Source: Sphingomonadales bacterium UBA7471
GTDB taxonomy: Bacteria > Pseudomonadota > Alphaproteobacteria > Sphingomonadales > Sphingomonadaceae
Length of the DNA stretch: 40,267 nucleotides
Direction of reading: 5' to 3'
Assembly: GCA_002479765.1 (NCBI GenBank)
Contig: DLOZ01000020.1
Coordinates: 248-40,514 of the forward strand
Shown here: positions 1 to 8,711 of the stretch, one piece after another
How the letters are laid out: each line of letters opens with the position of its first letter
How positions within the stretch are numbered: position 1 is the stretch's first letter
The notes under the pieces: generated by a model
The model's input: only the letters and a program-made list of their open reading frames with translations
Databases searched by the model: none
What the model was told of the DNA's origin: nothing
Made by a program: the position numbers and the translations under genes

Positions 1-279
1 GCGCTCGCGGCTGAAACCGCACGTAAAACCTTTGAAGAAGGAACGTCAGGCGGGGATTTGCCGACGATTGACGTCAACACAGAGATTTCGGTGATTGACG
101 CGTTGGTGGCGCTGAATTTCGTGGCGTCCAAAAAAGAAGCGCGCAGAATGATTCAGGGCGGCGGCGCACGGGTTGCCGACGCGGCTGTAACTGACGAAAA
201 TGCGATGATTTCGGCACAATCAGAGCCTGTCAAAATTTCTGCTGGTAAGAAAAAGCACGGCCTCATTCGCTTCGGATAA
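1..279 (+). CDS. tyrS: Tyrosyl-tRNA synthetase, C-terminal fragment (5' end outside window)
   Basis: This open frame runs in phase from the first base to a TAA at 277-279, so it is the 3' end of a longer gene. The last ~70 residues form an S4-type RNA-binding domain: a helix 'VIDALVALNFVASKKEARRMI' region, the GGG turn and the 'ARVAD' strand, ending in 'KKKHGLIRFG'. This layout is typical of the tail of bacterial TyrRS, which charges tRNA-Tyr in the cytoplasm; the S4 domain grips the tRNA arm. The catalytic Rossmann domain with HIGH and KMSKS lies outside the window. A TTG at 58 is internal, not a start. Other S4 proteins (RluB-like, Hsp15) are possible, but the C-terminal ending fits TyrRS best. 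Confidence 0.85.
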   Translation, partial: ALAAETARKTFEEGTSGGDLPTIDVNTEISVIDALVALNFVASKKEARRMIQGGGARVADAAVTDENAMISAQSEPVKISAGKKKHGLIRFG

Positions 280-377
280 GCGTATTGGTAGATGTGCGAA
301 GCGTTGCTTTACCAAATCTTTGGAACTTGGCGGTACGGTGATTATCCAACACCAATTACCGCACGAGGCCACACAAT

Positions 378-701
378 ATGGGGCAAGCAGTTCCGAACCC
401 TGATCTGGATTTCCGCATCGCGGCCCGTCACCGCGCGAACCACACCGTCATAGCCGAGAGTAAATTGCGCGGCGACACGCACATTCACATCATCAACGTC
501 TCCGCGCATGGCTTCATGATTGACGATAATCCTGGCTTCGAACGTGGCGAACGGGTCGAGCTTCGGTTGCCCGTCATTGGCAGAATCGAGGCACTGGTTA
601 TCTGGACGTCTGCCAACCGCGCCGGTTTTCAGTTTGAACGCGTGTTACGCCTGCCCAATTTTCTTGGGCTGCTTGAGATCATCTCGCCAAAGCTCCGCTA
701 A
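378..701 (+). CDS. PilZ-domain protein (small, stand-alone)
   Basis: A 107-residue single-domain protein. It carries the RxxxR element (R13-IAA-R17) near the N-terminus and an N40-x-S-x-x-G45 element that matches the PilZ D/NxSxxG signature, followed by beta strands ('RVELRLPVIGRIEALVIW'). PilZ domains bind cyclic di-GMP through these two motifs, and free-standing ones usually pass the signal to a partner protein controlling motility, adhesion or exopolysaccharide. No partner is evident nearby. The ATG at 378 follows a GAGG at about 365. The gene converges on recG, and the two stop codons overlap (bases 698-701). Family assignment is good; the target process is unknown. Confidence 0.8.
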   Translation: MGQAVPNPDLDFRIAARHRANHTVIAESKLRGDTHIHIINVSAHGFMIDDNPGFERGERVELRLPVIGRIEALVIWTSANRAGFQFERVLRLPNFLGLLEIISPKLR

Positions 702-2758
702 CCGCCGCGTAACGTCGCCACACCGGCATCTCGTTCAAACAAATACAACGCCACACGGGCTGCCTGTCCCCGCGGACCATCAAGCCCGCCATCGCGATCC
801 AACAAGAGCCGTGCATCATCAGCGGCAACGCCGATAAGTTCGCGTACCTGCTCTGGCGTGGCAACGCGAAATGGGCTGTCGCCCGATTGACGTGTTCCCA
901 GCAATTCACCGGCGCCGCGCAGCTTGAGGTCTTCCTCGGCGATACGAAAGCCGTCATTGGTTTCGCGCATCAGCGCAAGACGCGCGCGCGCCGTCTCACC
1001 AATTTGCGTCGTGCGCACCAGAATACAGACCGATTTCTCTGACCCGCGACCAACGCGGCCACGCAGTTGATGCAATTGCGCGAGGCCGAAACGATCCGCC
1101 GCCTCTATCACCATCAGGCTGGCATTAGGGACATCAACGCCGACTTCGATGACCGTCGTCGCCACCAACAACCGTGTTTCACCCGCAACGAAGCGTTCCA
1201 TTACCGCGTCTTTTTCCGCGCCCCGCATACGCCCGTGCACCAACGCAACCTGCGGTCCAAAACGTAAGCGGAGCATTTCTGCGCGTTGTTCGGCGGCGGC
1301 AAGATCGCTCTTGTCGCTTTCTTCGACCAAGGGACAAACCCAAAACGCCTGTTTCCCGGCAGCGAGATGGCGCGCAACGCCGTCAGCCAATTCAGCAAGC
1401 CTGTCCTGCGACATGACGCGTGTTTCCACAGGCGTACGACCGGGCGGAAGTTCATCAAGGATCGAGCTGTCCATTTCACCATAGGCCGCAAGCGCGAGGC
1501 TGCGCGGGATAGGCGTTGCCGTCATGACCAGCAGATGCGGAACACCCCTGCCCTTGCGCGACAGCATGAGCCGCTGGGAGACGCCGAAACGATGCTGCTC
1601 ATCAATAACCGCCACCGCAAGCGACTTGTAGGTCACCGCTTCCTGAAAAATCGCATGGGTGCCAACGAGGATGTGGATCGAACCGTCAGCCAGCCCCATC
1701 AGCGTTGCTTCGCGCAGGCTGCCTTTCTCGCGGCCCGTTAGGATTGCAATATTCACGGGCATCCCCGCCAACTGCTTTTGAAGGCCGGCATAATGCTGGC
1801 GCGCCAGAATTTCGGTTGGCGCCAACATCGCCGCCTGCATCCCCGACTCCACCGCACGCAGCAATGCCATGAGCGCAACCATCGTCTTGCCCGCGCCGAC
1901 ATCGCCCTGAAGCAAGCGCAACATGGGCCGTGATTGCGCCAAGTCCCCCTCAATTTCGGCAATAGCCCGCTGCTGCGCACCCGTGAGCGCAAATGGCAGC
2001 TTTAACAGCGAGATTAACGATCCATTACCCGCCACGGGCACGGCGGTACGTTTGTCCATCGCCGCGCGTATAAGCCGCATGGCGAGCTGATTGCTGAACA
2101 GTTCATCATAGGCCAGCCTGTCGCGCACGGACTGGTCGTCCCTGCGATGCACAGTTCCCATCGCCGCCGCCCAGCTGGGCCAGTTCCGCCCAGCGACCAA
2201 GCTTGGTTCAATCCATTCGGGCAGGTCCGGCACATCCTGCAATGCGGCCCCCGCAAGTTGGCCCATGCGTTTGTTCGTCAGTCCATCCGATAGCGGATAA
2301 ATCGGCTCGGCAAGGCCCGGTGACGTATCGCTGTCGACGGGAACGACATGATCAGGGTGCACCATTTGCAATTCGTCGCCATAGCGTTCGAGCTTGCCCG
2401 AAATGATCCGTTTCTCCCCAACGGGCAGTTGCTTGCGCGCCCATCCACCATTTCGGCCGAAAAAAGTGAGCGTCAGATAGTTTCCGGCGACATCCGCAAC
2501 GAATATCCGCAACGGTGCGCGGGCGTTGTTGCTGTTGCGGTGGTCCATGACTGTAACGGTGACAATGATGTTGCTGCCGACATCGGAAACATCCAGCACG
2601 GAAACCGCTTTGCGATAGGTCCAGTTGGCCGGAAAATGATACAGCACATCCTTCACCCGCTCGAGCCCAAGGCGCTCGAGAGGCTTTGCCAGACCAGGCC
2701 CGACGCCCTTCATGGCGCGAACTTCTGCAAATAACGGATTGAGTATATCGGGACGCAT
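698..2758 (-). CDS. recG: ATP-dependent DNA helicase RecG
   Basis: A 686-residue protein of normal RecG length. RecG remodels stalled forks and Holliday-type branched DNA. An N-terminal wedge/OB region ('MKGVGPGLAKPLERLG', then a beta-rich domain to about residue 150) precedes SF2 helicase motifs: Walker A GDVGAGKT near residue 284, the DEQH box 'VIDEQHRFGV' near 385, TATPIPR, and the C-terminal 'QLRGRVGRG' motif VI. It ends convergently with the PilZ gene and starts divergently from sdhE, about 60 bp away. The recG-sdhE-mfd neighbourhood recurs in alphaproteobacteria as far as I recall. No key motif is missing. Confidence 0.97.
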   Translation of the reverse strand: MRPDILNPLFAEVRAMKGVGPGLAKPLERLGLERVKDVLYHFPANWTYRKAVSVLDVSDVGSNIIVTVTVMDHRNSNNARAPLRIFVADVAGNYLTLTFFGRNGGWARKQLPVGEKRIISGKLERYGDELQMVHPDHVVPVDSDTSPGLAEPIYPLSDGLTNKRMGQLAGAALQDVPDLPEWIEPSLVAGRNWPSWAAAMGTVHRRDDQSVRDRLAYDELFSNQLAMRLIRAAMDKRTAVPVAGNGSLISLLKLPFALTGAQQRAIAEIEGDLAQSRPMLRLLQGDVGAGKTMVALMALLRAVESGMQAAMLAPTEILARQHYAGLQKQLAGMPVNIAILTGREKGSLREATLMGLADGSIHILVGTHAIFQEAVTYKSLAVAVIDEQHRFGVSQRLMLSRKGRGVPHLLVMTATPIPRSLALAAYGEMDSSILDELPPGRTPVETRVMSQDRLAELADGVARHLAAGKQAFWVCPLVEESDKSDLAAAEQRAEMLRLRFGPQVALVHGRMRGAEKDAVMERFVAGETRLLVATTVIEVGVDVPNASLMVIEAADRFGLAQLHQLRGRVGRGSEKSVCILVRTTQIGETARARLALMRETNDGFRIAEEDLKLRGAGELLGTRQSGDSPFRVATPEQVRELIGVAADDARLLLDRDGGLDGPRGQAARVALYLFERDAGVATLRGG

Positions 2759-2818
2759 GACTACGGCCGCTTATAACCCGCAAATCATTTCACGCCACCA
2801 GCATAAAGGATGCGCTAC

Positions 2819-3106
2819 ATGGACGCTGACCCATATCGTCGCAAATTGCATTATCGTGCACATCACCGCGGCACGCGCGAAGCGGACGCCATGGTCGGCG
2901 GCTTTTTTGACCAATGTTCGGCCAACTGGGGCGAAGCCGAATATGAATGGTTCGAACGTTTGATTGAAGAGGAAGATGTCGACATCATGGCGTGGGCTCT
3001 CGGAACCGCACCGCCCGATCCTGCCTTTGCAGGGCCATTGATGGACCAACTGATGCAGCTGAATTTCATCACGCTGCCTGAAGGGCTTAGCACCCAAAAA
3101 TCATGA
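2819..3106 (+). CDS. sdhE: FAD assembly factor SdhE (succinate dehydrogenase assembly factor 2 family)
   Basis: A 95-residue DUF339/SdhE-family protein. SdhE helps attach FAD covalently to the flavoprotein subunit of succinate dehydrogenase. The family signature RGxxE is visible as 'HHRGTREADAMVGGFF', followed by the acidic helix 'EAEYEWFERLIEEEDVDIMAW' of this five-helix fold. I chose ATG 2819 because AAAGGA at 2805-2810 sits 8 bases upstream; an in-frame ATG at 2810 would overlap that ribosome site. The stop overlaps the mfd start (ATGA at 3103-3106), so the two are probably co-translated although their jobs are unrelated. The sdh operon itself is not in the window. Confidence 0.92.
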   Translation: MDADPYRRKLHYRAHHRGTREADAMVGGFFDQCSANWGEAEYEWFERLIEEEDVDIMAWALGTAPPDPAFAGPLMDQLMQLNFITLPEGLSTQKS

Positions 3107-6100
3107 TTGATTTGCAGCGGATCACAACCAGTCGCAACGCGCTGACGCTCGCGTCGGTGCCGCAGGGTTTTGCGCCGCTTCTGCTTGCTGACCTTACGCG
3201 CGCGGCCAAAGCACGCACGCTGTACATAGCGCCTGATGAGGCAGCAATGCGCGCAATTGCAGACGCCGTGCCGTTTTTTGCGCCTGAACTTGAGATATTG
3301 ATTCTGCCGGGATGGGATTGCCTGCCCTATGATCGCGCATCGCCCTCGGTTGCGGTCACGTCGCAGCGCATGTCGACATTGCAAGCGCTTCAGCAGCCTG
3401 CAAAAAAGAAGCAGCTGGTGGTCACCACCATCGGTGCAGTCATCCAAAAATATGTCACACCCTTTCGCATTCGCCAGACAGGTGAACGCTTGGCTGCTGG
3501 CCGCGAAATCAGCCGCGAACGGCTTGCGTCATTGCTGCAGTCGAACGGCTATTTCCGCGTCGATACCGTGGCGGACGCAGGCGAATTCGCGATCCGTGGA
3601 AGCATTGTCGACCTGTTTCCCGCCGGAAGCGAAGTCGGCCTTCGCCTCGATTTCTTTGGCGACGAAATCGAAAGCATCCGCCGTTTCAATCCGTCTGATC
3701 AGCGCAGCATCGACCAAGTCGAACATTTCGATATCTTGCCCGCGGTTGAAGCCCTCATGGACGAAGACGCGATTAAGCGTTTCCGTGTTGGCTATCGCGA
3801 ACGCTTTGGCGTGACCGCGACGGGCGATCCGCTCTATCAGGCCGTCTCGGAAGGCCGCAGGCTTTCGGGCATGGACCATTGGCTGCCATTGTTTGAAGAG
3901 CGCATGGCGACGATCTTTGACCATGTCGGGGCCGACGCGCTTATCATTCGTGACAGTGGCACGATTGCCGCGGGCCAATCGCGGCTGGATTCCATCACCG
4001 ATTATCACGAAAACCGCGTGAAGGCGCAGGCGGCCGAACCGGGCAGCTATCGCCCCTTGCCGCCCGAGATGCTCTATTTAAGCGGCGGCGAACTCGACCA
4101 GCTTTTCGACGACAATGCCGCGCACCTCATCACGCCATTCGCGCAGCCCGATTCCGCCAGCGTCATTGATTTCGGCATAGCCGCAGCGCGCGATTTCGCA
4201 CCGGAACGCACGCAGAAAGCCAATGTCTACGAAGCCGTCGCCGCGCATCTGAAATCGCTGCACAGCAAAAAGACCAAAACCATCATCGCGAGCTATTCCA
4301 TTGGCGCACGCGAGCGGTTGAAGGGTTTGCTGACCGATCATGGCGCGCCGTCCATCGTCGATGCGGACAGTTGGCAGCAAGCATTGGGCGTGGCCGCAGG
4401 GCGGACGGCAATGGTTGTGTTGCCACTGGACCACGGCTTTTCAACGCCGGACGTAGTCGTATTAAGCGAACAGGACATGCTGGGCGACCGGCTGGTGCGC
4501 CGGCAAAAGCGCCGTAAATCCGCCGATGCCTTCATGGCCGAACTTGCCGCGCTGACCCCCGGCGATCTCGTGGTGCATCAGGACCATGGTATTGGCCGAT
4601 ATGAGGGCCTGATTTCGATACCCGTGGGCAACAGTCCCCACGATTGCGTTGCCCTGACTTATTCGGGCGGAGACAAGCTTTATGTCCCCGTGGAGAATTT
4701 CGACGTTCTGTCACGTTATGGCTCCGACAGCGAGCATGTGTCGCTCGACAAGCTGGGTGGTGAGGCATGGCAGCGGCGCAAGTCGAAGCTGAAAGAACGC
4801 ATCCGCGCAATTGCGGGTGAATTGCTTAAAACCGCTGCCGAACGCGCGCTTCGCCCGGGTTCGATCATTGAAGTCGATGGCCCCGCTTATGCCGGCTTTG
4901 TCGACCGTTTCCCTTATGAGGAAACCGAAGATCAGCTGCGGGTGATTGAAGAGGTCCTTCAGGATTTGTCCGCAGGCAAACCCATGGACCGGCTCGTGTG
5001 CGGCGATGTCGGGTTTGGAAAAACCGAAGTCGCGATGCGCGCGGCGTTTGCAGCGGCGATGGCGGGGCTTCAGGTCGCGGTGATTGCGCCGACGACATTG
5101 CTGGCGCGGCAGCATTATTCGAATTTCGCCGAACGTTTCCGTGACCTGCCGTTAAAGCTCGGCCGGCTGTCACGCCTCGTGCCCACCGCCGAAGCCACAC
5201 AAACGCGTGAAGCCTTGGCGGATGGCACTTTGGATATCGTGGTGGGAACGCATGCCGTTCTTGCAAAGTCGCTCGCGTTCAAACGGCTTGGCCTTGTCAT
5301 CGTTGACGAAGAACAACGGTTCGGCGTCAACCATAAGGAGCAATTGAAAGCGCTGAAGACCGACGTGCATATGCTGACGCTGACGGCGACACCGATCCCG
5401 CGCACGCTGCAAATGGCGATGTCGGGCTTGCGCGAGCTGTCCGTCATTCAGACGCCCCCTGTCGACCGTCTGGCGGTGCGTACCTATGTTATGCCATGGG
5501 ACCCCGTGGTGCTGCGCGAAGCGTTGCTGCGCGAACATTATCGCGGCGGGCAAAGCTTCTTTGTCGTGCCACGCATAACCGACCTTACCGAGATTGAGGA
5601 ATATCTGCGGACCGAAGTGCCTGAAGTGAAATATGTCACCGCGCACGGGCAAATGTCACCGACGCAGGTCGAAGAGCGCATGAGCGCATTCTATGAAAAG
5701 CGCTACGACGTCCTTCTATCGACGACGATTGTCGAAAGCGGGCTTGACATACCGAGCGCGAATACCTTGATCATCCACCGCGCCGACCGCTTTGGCCTTG
5801 CCCAATTATATCAGCTGCGCGGTCGCGTCGGGCGTTCGAAAACCCGCGCTTATGCCTATCTGACGCATGAACCGAATCGCGTACTGACCGAAACGGCTGA
5901 AAAGCGTCTCAAGGTGCTTGGTGATCTCGATAGCCTTGGCGCCGGGTTCCAGCTTGCGAGCCACGATCTCGACATTCGCGGTGCGGGTAACTTGGTGGGC
6001 GATGAACAGTCCGGCCATATCAAAGAGGTCGGCTTTGAATTGTACCAATCGATGCTGGAAGAGGCGATTTTGGAAGCGCGTGCGGGCGCGCATGGCCTCG

Positions 6101-6588
6101 CGAAACCGCGTGGCAGCTTCTCGCCGCAAATCACCATCGATGCGCCAATCCTCATTCCCGAAGATTATGTACCCGATCTGTCGGTCCGTATGGCGCTCTA
6201 TCGCCGTTTGAACGATCTCGAAGAAGGTCAGGACGTCGAAGGTTTTGCCGCGGAAATGACGGATCGCTTCGGCCCGATACCGGAGCCAACGCAGAACCTG
6301 CTCAAGCTTATCCAGATCAAGCAAAACGCGCTCGTTGCGCAGGTCGCAAAAATTGAGGTTGGCGCGCGTGGTACGTTGGTCAGTTTCCATCAGGACACAC
6401 CGCCCAATGTCACAGGGTTGTTGGCCTATGTCGACAAATTGGGCGAGACCGCAAAGCTGCGTCCGGACAGCAAGTTGGTTATCAACCGCATATGGGGCGA
6501 CCCCGCAGCGCGGCTCAACGGCTGTTTGCAGCTCTCGCGTGGCCTTGCAAATCTTGCCCGCCGGCATGGTTCCCCTCCGCGCCCATAG
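3103..6588 (+). CDS. mfd: Transcription-repair coupling factor Mfd
   Basis: A 1161-residue protein, full length for Mfd, the translocase that pushes stalled RNA polymerase off damaged DNA and recruits UvrA. In order: a UvrB-homology N-terminal module ('LPGWDCLPYDRASPS', 'GEFAIRGSIVDLFPAGS'), a CarD-like RNA-polymerase-interaction domain from about residue 484 ('LTPGDLVVHQDHGIGRYEG'), then SF2 RecG-like motor motifs with Walker A GDVGFGKT near 634, DEEQ near 734, TATPIPR, and 'QLRGRVGRS', and finally the TRCF C-terminal domain. It starts within the sdhE stop codon (ATGA). The motor is a close relative of RecG, encoded just upstream on the other strand. Confidence 0.98.
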   Translation: MIDLQRITTSRNALTLASVPQGFAPLLLADLTRAAKARTLYIAPDEAAMRAIADAVPFFAPELEILILPGWDCLPYDRASPSVAVTSQRMSTLQALQQPAKKKQLVVTTIGAVIQKYVTPFRIRQTGERLAAGREISRERLASLLQSNGYFRVDTVADAGEFAIRGSIVDLFPAGSEVGLRLDFFGDEIESIRRFNPSDQRSIDQVEHFDILPAVEALMDEDAIKRFRVGYRERFGVTATGDPLYQAVSEGRRLSGMDHWLPLFEERMATIFDHVGADALIIRDSGTIAAGQSRLDSITDYHENRVKAQAAEPGSYRPLPPEMLYLSGGELDQLFDDNAAHLITPFAQPDSASVIDFGIAAARDFAPERTQKANVYEAVAAHLKSLHSKKTKTIIASYSIGARERLKGLLTDHGAPSIVDADSWQQALGVAAGRTAMVVLPLDHGFSTPDVVVLSEQDMLGDRLVRRQKRRKSADAFMAELAALTPGDLVVHQDHGIGRYEGLISIPVGNSPHDCVALTYSGGDKLYVPVENFDVLSRYGSDSEHVSLDKLGGEAWQRRKSKLKERIRAIAGELLKTAAERALRPGSIIEVDGPAYAGFVDRFPYEETEDQLRVIEEVLQDLSAGKPMDRLVCGDVGFGKTEVAMRAAFAAAMAGLQVAVIAPTTLLARQHYSNFAERFRDLPLKLGRLSRLVPTAEATQTREALADGTLDIVVGTHAVLAKSLAFKRLGLVIVDEEQRFGVNHKEQLKALKTDVHMLTLTATPIPRTLQMAMSGLRELSVIQTPPVDRLAVRTYVMPWDPVVLREALLREHYRGGQSFFVVPRITDLTEIEEYLRTEVPEVKYVTAHGQMSPTQVEERMSAFYEKRYDVLLSTTIVESGLDIPSANTLIIHRADRFGLAQLYQLRGRVGRSKTRAYAYLTHEPNRVLTETAEKRLKVLGDLDSLGAGFQLASHDLDIRGAGNLVGDEQSGHIKEVGFELYQSMLEEAILEARAGAHGLAKPRGSFSPQITIDAPILIPEDYVPDLSVRMALYRRLNDLEEGQDVEGFAAEMTDRFGPIPEPTQNLLKLIQIKQNALVAQVAKIEVGARGTLVSFHQDTPPNVTGLLAYVDKLGETAKLRPDSKLVINRIWGDPAARLNGCLQLSRGLANLARRHGSPPRP

Positions 6589-6665
6589 CAGCGAAAAACT
6601 TTCCGAACCCTTTCGGCAAATTAATTCAGCTTGGTAGCGCAAGCATTTCCGCTTACATCGCAAGA

Positions 6666-7652
6666 ATGATCGACGGATTTGGACGCAGTATCGACTATTT
6701 ACGGATATCGGTGACCGACCGTTGCAATTTCCGTTGCACATATTGCATGCCCGAAATGCAGAGCTTTTTGCCGCATCCCGATTTGCTAAACTACGACGAA
6801 ATCACGACGCTGGTTAATCGGTTTATAGACCATGGTATTCGCAAAATTCGTTTAACTGGGGGCGAACCGCTGGTGCGCCGTGACATTGCCGTTCTGATCA
6901 ACGCCCTTGGGCAGCATGTGAAAAGCGGCGCGCTTGAAGAGTTGACGATGACGACCAACGGCAGCCGGTTGGAACAATTCGCGCCCATTCTTGCCAGCGC
7001 GGGCATGAAGCGTATCAATGTAAGCCTGGATACGCTCGACCCGGATCAGTTTAAGACGATCAGCCGGGGGGGAGACCTCGACACGGTATTGAAGGGCATT
7101 CACGCGGCCAAGGCCAATGGCCTCGCCATCAAAATCAACATGGTTGCCTTAAAAGGCGAAAATGAAGACGCGCTGATGCCCATGATGGCGTTTTGCGCGG
7201 AGCATGGCTTTGACCTCACACTGATTGAAACAATGCCGCTTGGGACCGGCGTATCGGAACGCGAGGCGCAATATATCTCGCTCGACGCCTTCACCGCGCC
7301 CATCCGCCAACATTATGACCTGCATCCGCTGGCGCATAAAAGCGCTGGACCTGCCCGATACTGGCGCGTGGATCCATTGGGTCTGCGCCTGGGCCTTATC
7401 ACGCCAATGAGCCAGAATTTCTGCGACCATTGCAATCGCATCCGCCTTACTACCGATGGTAAAATTTATATGTGCCTTGGGTCGGAACTGCATGTCGATT
7501 TGCGCAAAGCATTGCGCGAAGGGGTGCCTTCCGACGTCGACCATTTGCTTCAGACGGCTTTGCGGCTTAAACCCCAACGCCATGAATTCGAAAACCAATT
7601 CGCACAGCCTGACTTAAGGTTGAAGCGACATATGAATGCAACAGGTGGATGA
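6666..7652 (+). CDS. moaA: GTP 3',8-cyclase MoaA (molybdenum cofactor biosynthesis)
   Basis: A 328-residue radical SAM enzyme that begins molybdopterin synthesis by cyclising GTP. The radical-SAM cluster is C20-x3-C24-x2-C27 ('CNFRCTYC'). The second 4Fe-4S site that holds GTP is CxxC-x13-C ('CDHCNRIRLTTDGKIYMC'), and the protein ends in the conserved Gly-Gly ('NATGG'). I chose ATG 6666 because homologues begin just before 'DGFGRSIDYLRISVTDRC'; the frame is open upstream into the end of mfd, but that part does not look like MoaA. The stop overlaps the nadK start (ATGA at 7649-7652). No other moa gene lies nearby. Confidence 0.96.
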   Translation: MIDGFGRSIDYLRISVTDRCNFRCTYCMPEMQSFLPHPDLLNYDEITTLVNRFIDHGIRKIRLTGGEPLVRRDIAVLINALGQHVKSGALEELTMTTNGSRLEQFAPILASAGMKRINVSLDTLDPDQFKTISRGGDLDTVLKGIHAAKANGLAIKINMVALKGENEDALMPMMAFCAEHGFDLTLIETMPLGTGVSEREAQYISLDAFTAPIRQHYDLHPLAHKSAGPARYWRVDPLGLRLGLITPMSQNFCDHCNRIRLTTDGKIYMCLGSELHVDLRKALREGVPSDVDHLLQTALRLKPQRHEFENQFAQPDLRLKRHMNATGG

Positions 7653-8425
7653 CCCAATATACGCAACTTGCGATAATATCGTCAGCGACGCCGCAGGCGC
7701 GCGAGGCCGAAGCACAGCTTCGAGCCGTCCATGAATTTGTCCCGCTGGATAATGCCGACGCCGTAATCGTCTTGGGCGGCGATGGCCACATGCTGCAGGT
7801 TTTGCATCAATTGTTGGAAAGCCGCCGCGACATTCCGGCCTACGGCATGAACTTGGGCACAATTGGCTTTCTGATGAACAGCTGGGATCTGCAAGACTTG
7901 CATGCGCGGCTGCAGCGCGCAAAGTCCTTCTCGGTTCGTCCCCTGACGGCAGATATTACAACCGTCAGCGGTCAGAAGTTCACATTACCCGCGATCAACG
8001 AAGTGTCGTTGCTGCGTGAAACGCGGCAAGCGGCCAAGCTGGAGATTTCTGTTAATGGCCGGGCGGTGATCCCTGAACTTATCAGTGACGGCATATTGGT
8101 ATCCACGCCCGCTGGTTCGACCGCCTATAATCTGTCCGCAAACGGCCCCATCTTGCCGCTCGATTCGTCTTTGCTGGCGCTGACGCCCATCAGCCCCTTT
8201 CGGCCCCGCCGTTGGAAAGGTGCCATTCTTCCGGACCGCTATGTCATCAAAATCAACATTTTGGAGGCGAGCAAACGCCCGGTCAGCGCAGTTGCCGACC
8301 AGCGCGAGATCCGCGACATTGCGCAAGTAGAAGTGGCGTTAGACCGCAATCGATCACTCACGCTTTTGTTCGATCCCGAACATGCACTGGATGATCGCAT
8401 TGCCATGGAACAATTTATTGTCTGA
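7649..8425 (+). CDS. nadK: NAD kinase
   Basis: A 258-residue ATP-NAD kinase, which makes NADP+ from NAD+ in the cytosol. The GGDG motif (residues 43-46, 'VLGGDGHMLQ') contains the catalytic aspartate. It is followed by 'GMNLGTIGFLMN' and the diphosphate-binding loop 'TPAGSTAYNLSANGPILPL', both diagnostic of the family. The length matches short proteobacterial NadK. The start overlaps the moaA stop by four bases with AGGTGG just upstream, so moaA and nadK are likely co-translated. The tRNA-Asn promoter begins 15 bases after the stop. Confidence 0.96.
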   Translation: MTQYTQLAIISSATPQAREAEAQLRAVHEFVPLDNADAVIVLGGDGHMLQVLHQLLESRRDIPAYGMNLGTIGFLMNSWDLQDLHARLQRAKSFSVRPLTADITTVSGQKFTLPAINEVSLLRETRQAAKLEISVNGRAVIPELISDGILVSTPAGSTAYNLSANGPILPLDSSLLALTPISPFRPRRWKGAILPDRYVIKINILEASKRPVSAVADQREIRDIAQVEVALDRNRSLTLLFDPEHALDDRIAMEQFIV

Positions 8426-8440
8426 ACTGGCAATGGGCGC

Positions 8441-8469
8441 TTGCCAAATGCGAAAAAGCGCTGCTATAG
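8441..8469 (+). promoter_or_regulatory. Sigma70-type promoter of tRNA-Asn
   Basis: A TTGCCA -35 element (8441-8446) and a CTATAG -10 element (8464-8469) are separated by exactly 17 bases. They are followed by a GC-rich discriminator (GGCGCGCC), which is typical of stable-RNA promoters under stringent control. The expected start is near 8476, about 24 bases before the tRNA. Spotted by eye, with no transcript data. Confidence 0.6.
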
Positions 8470-8499
8470 GCGCGCCTCTGCCCGAGCATATCGGGCTGT

Positions 8500-8574
8500 T
8501 CCCTGGTAGCTCAGTGGTAGAGCAGTTGACTGTTAATCAATTGGTCGGGGGTTCGAATCCCTCCCGGGGAGCCA
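8500..8574 (+). tRNA. tRNA-Asn (anticodon GTT)
   Basis: The 75-base gene folds as a normal cloverleaf. The acceptor stem pairs TCCCTGG (8500-8506) with CCGGGGA (8564-8570), with one T-G wobble. The D arm is AGCTCAGTGGTAGAGC. The anticodon stem-loop TTGACTGTTAATCAA places GTT for Asn. The T arm is GGGGGTTCGAATCCCTC. The discriminator is G and CCA is encoded (8572-8574). It is followed at once by a short T run. Confidence 0.97.
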
Positions 8575-8588
8575 TTTTTGCCTGTTAC

Positions 8589-8627
8589 GGCAATGAATAA
8601 CATGTATGTTATTCGGTATCCATTGCC
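8589..8627. repeat. Nested inverted repeats between tRNA-Asn and the GST-fold gene
   Basis: An inner 20-base palindrome at 8595-8614 (arms GAATAACAT and ATGTTATTC around GT) lies inside an outer pair, GGCAATG (8589-8595) and CATTGCC (8621-8627). A third segment, TTGCC (8578-8582), can also pair with GGCAA (8589-8593). The inner palindrome has the shape of a dimeric repressor operator; the whole could instead be a tRNA processing or terminator structure. It ends about 85 bases before the next start codon. Confidence 0.55.
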
Positions 8628-8711
8628 CTGCACCCAGTTTCAATACGCTTTCGGCCGGGCCGTTTAATCTGGTGTGTTGAACGCTACATTTTCATAGGTT
8701 AGGGCTTGAAC

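Noticed and set aside
698..701. Overlap of PilZ and recG ends as a sign of frameshift or truncation
   Set aside because: Both proteins have normal lengths and natural C-termini; the four-base tail-to-tail overlap also occurs at argJ/trxA and is ordinary packing here.
5806..6741. Long minus-strand open frame (311 codons) opposite mfd
   Set aside because: It lies wholly against the conserved motor and C-terminal codons of mfd, and its translation has no family features; it is a codon-bias shadow.
8500..8574. tRNA-Asn as an integration site for a mobile island
   Set aside because: No integrase, direct repeat of the tRNA end, or foreign-looking gene cargo follows; the neighbours on both sides look like core genes.
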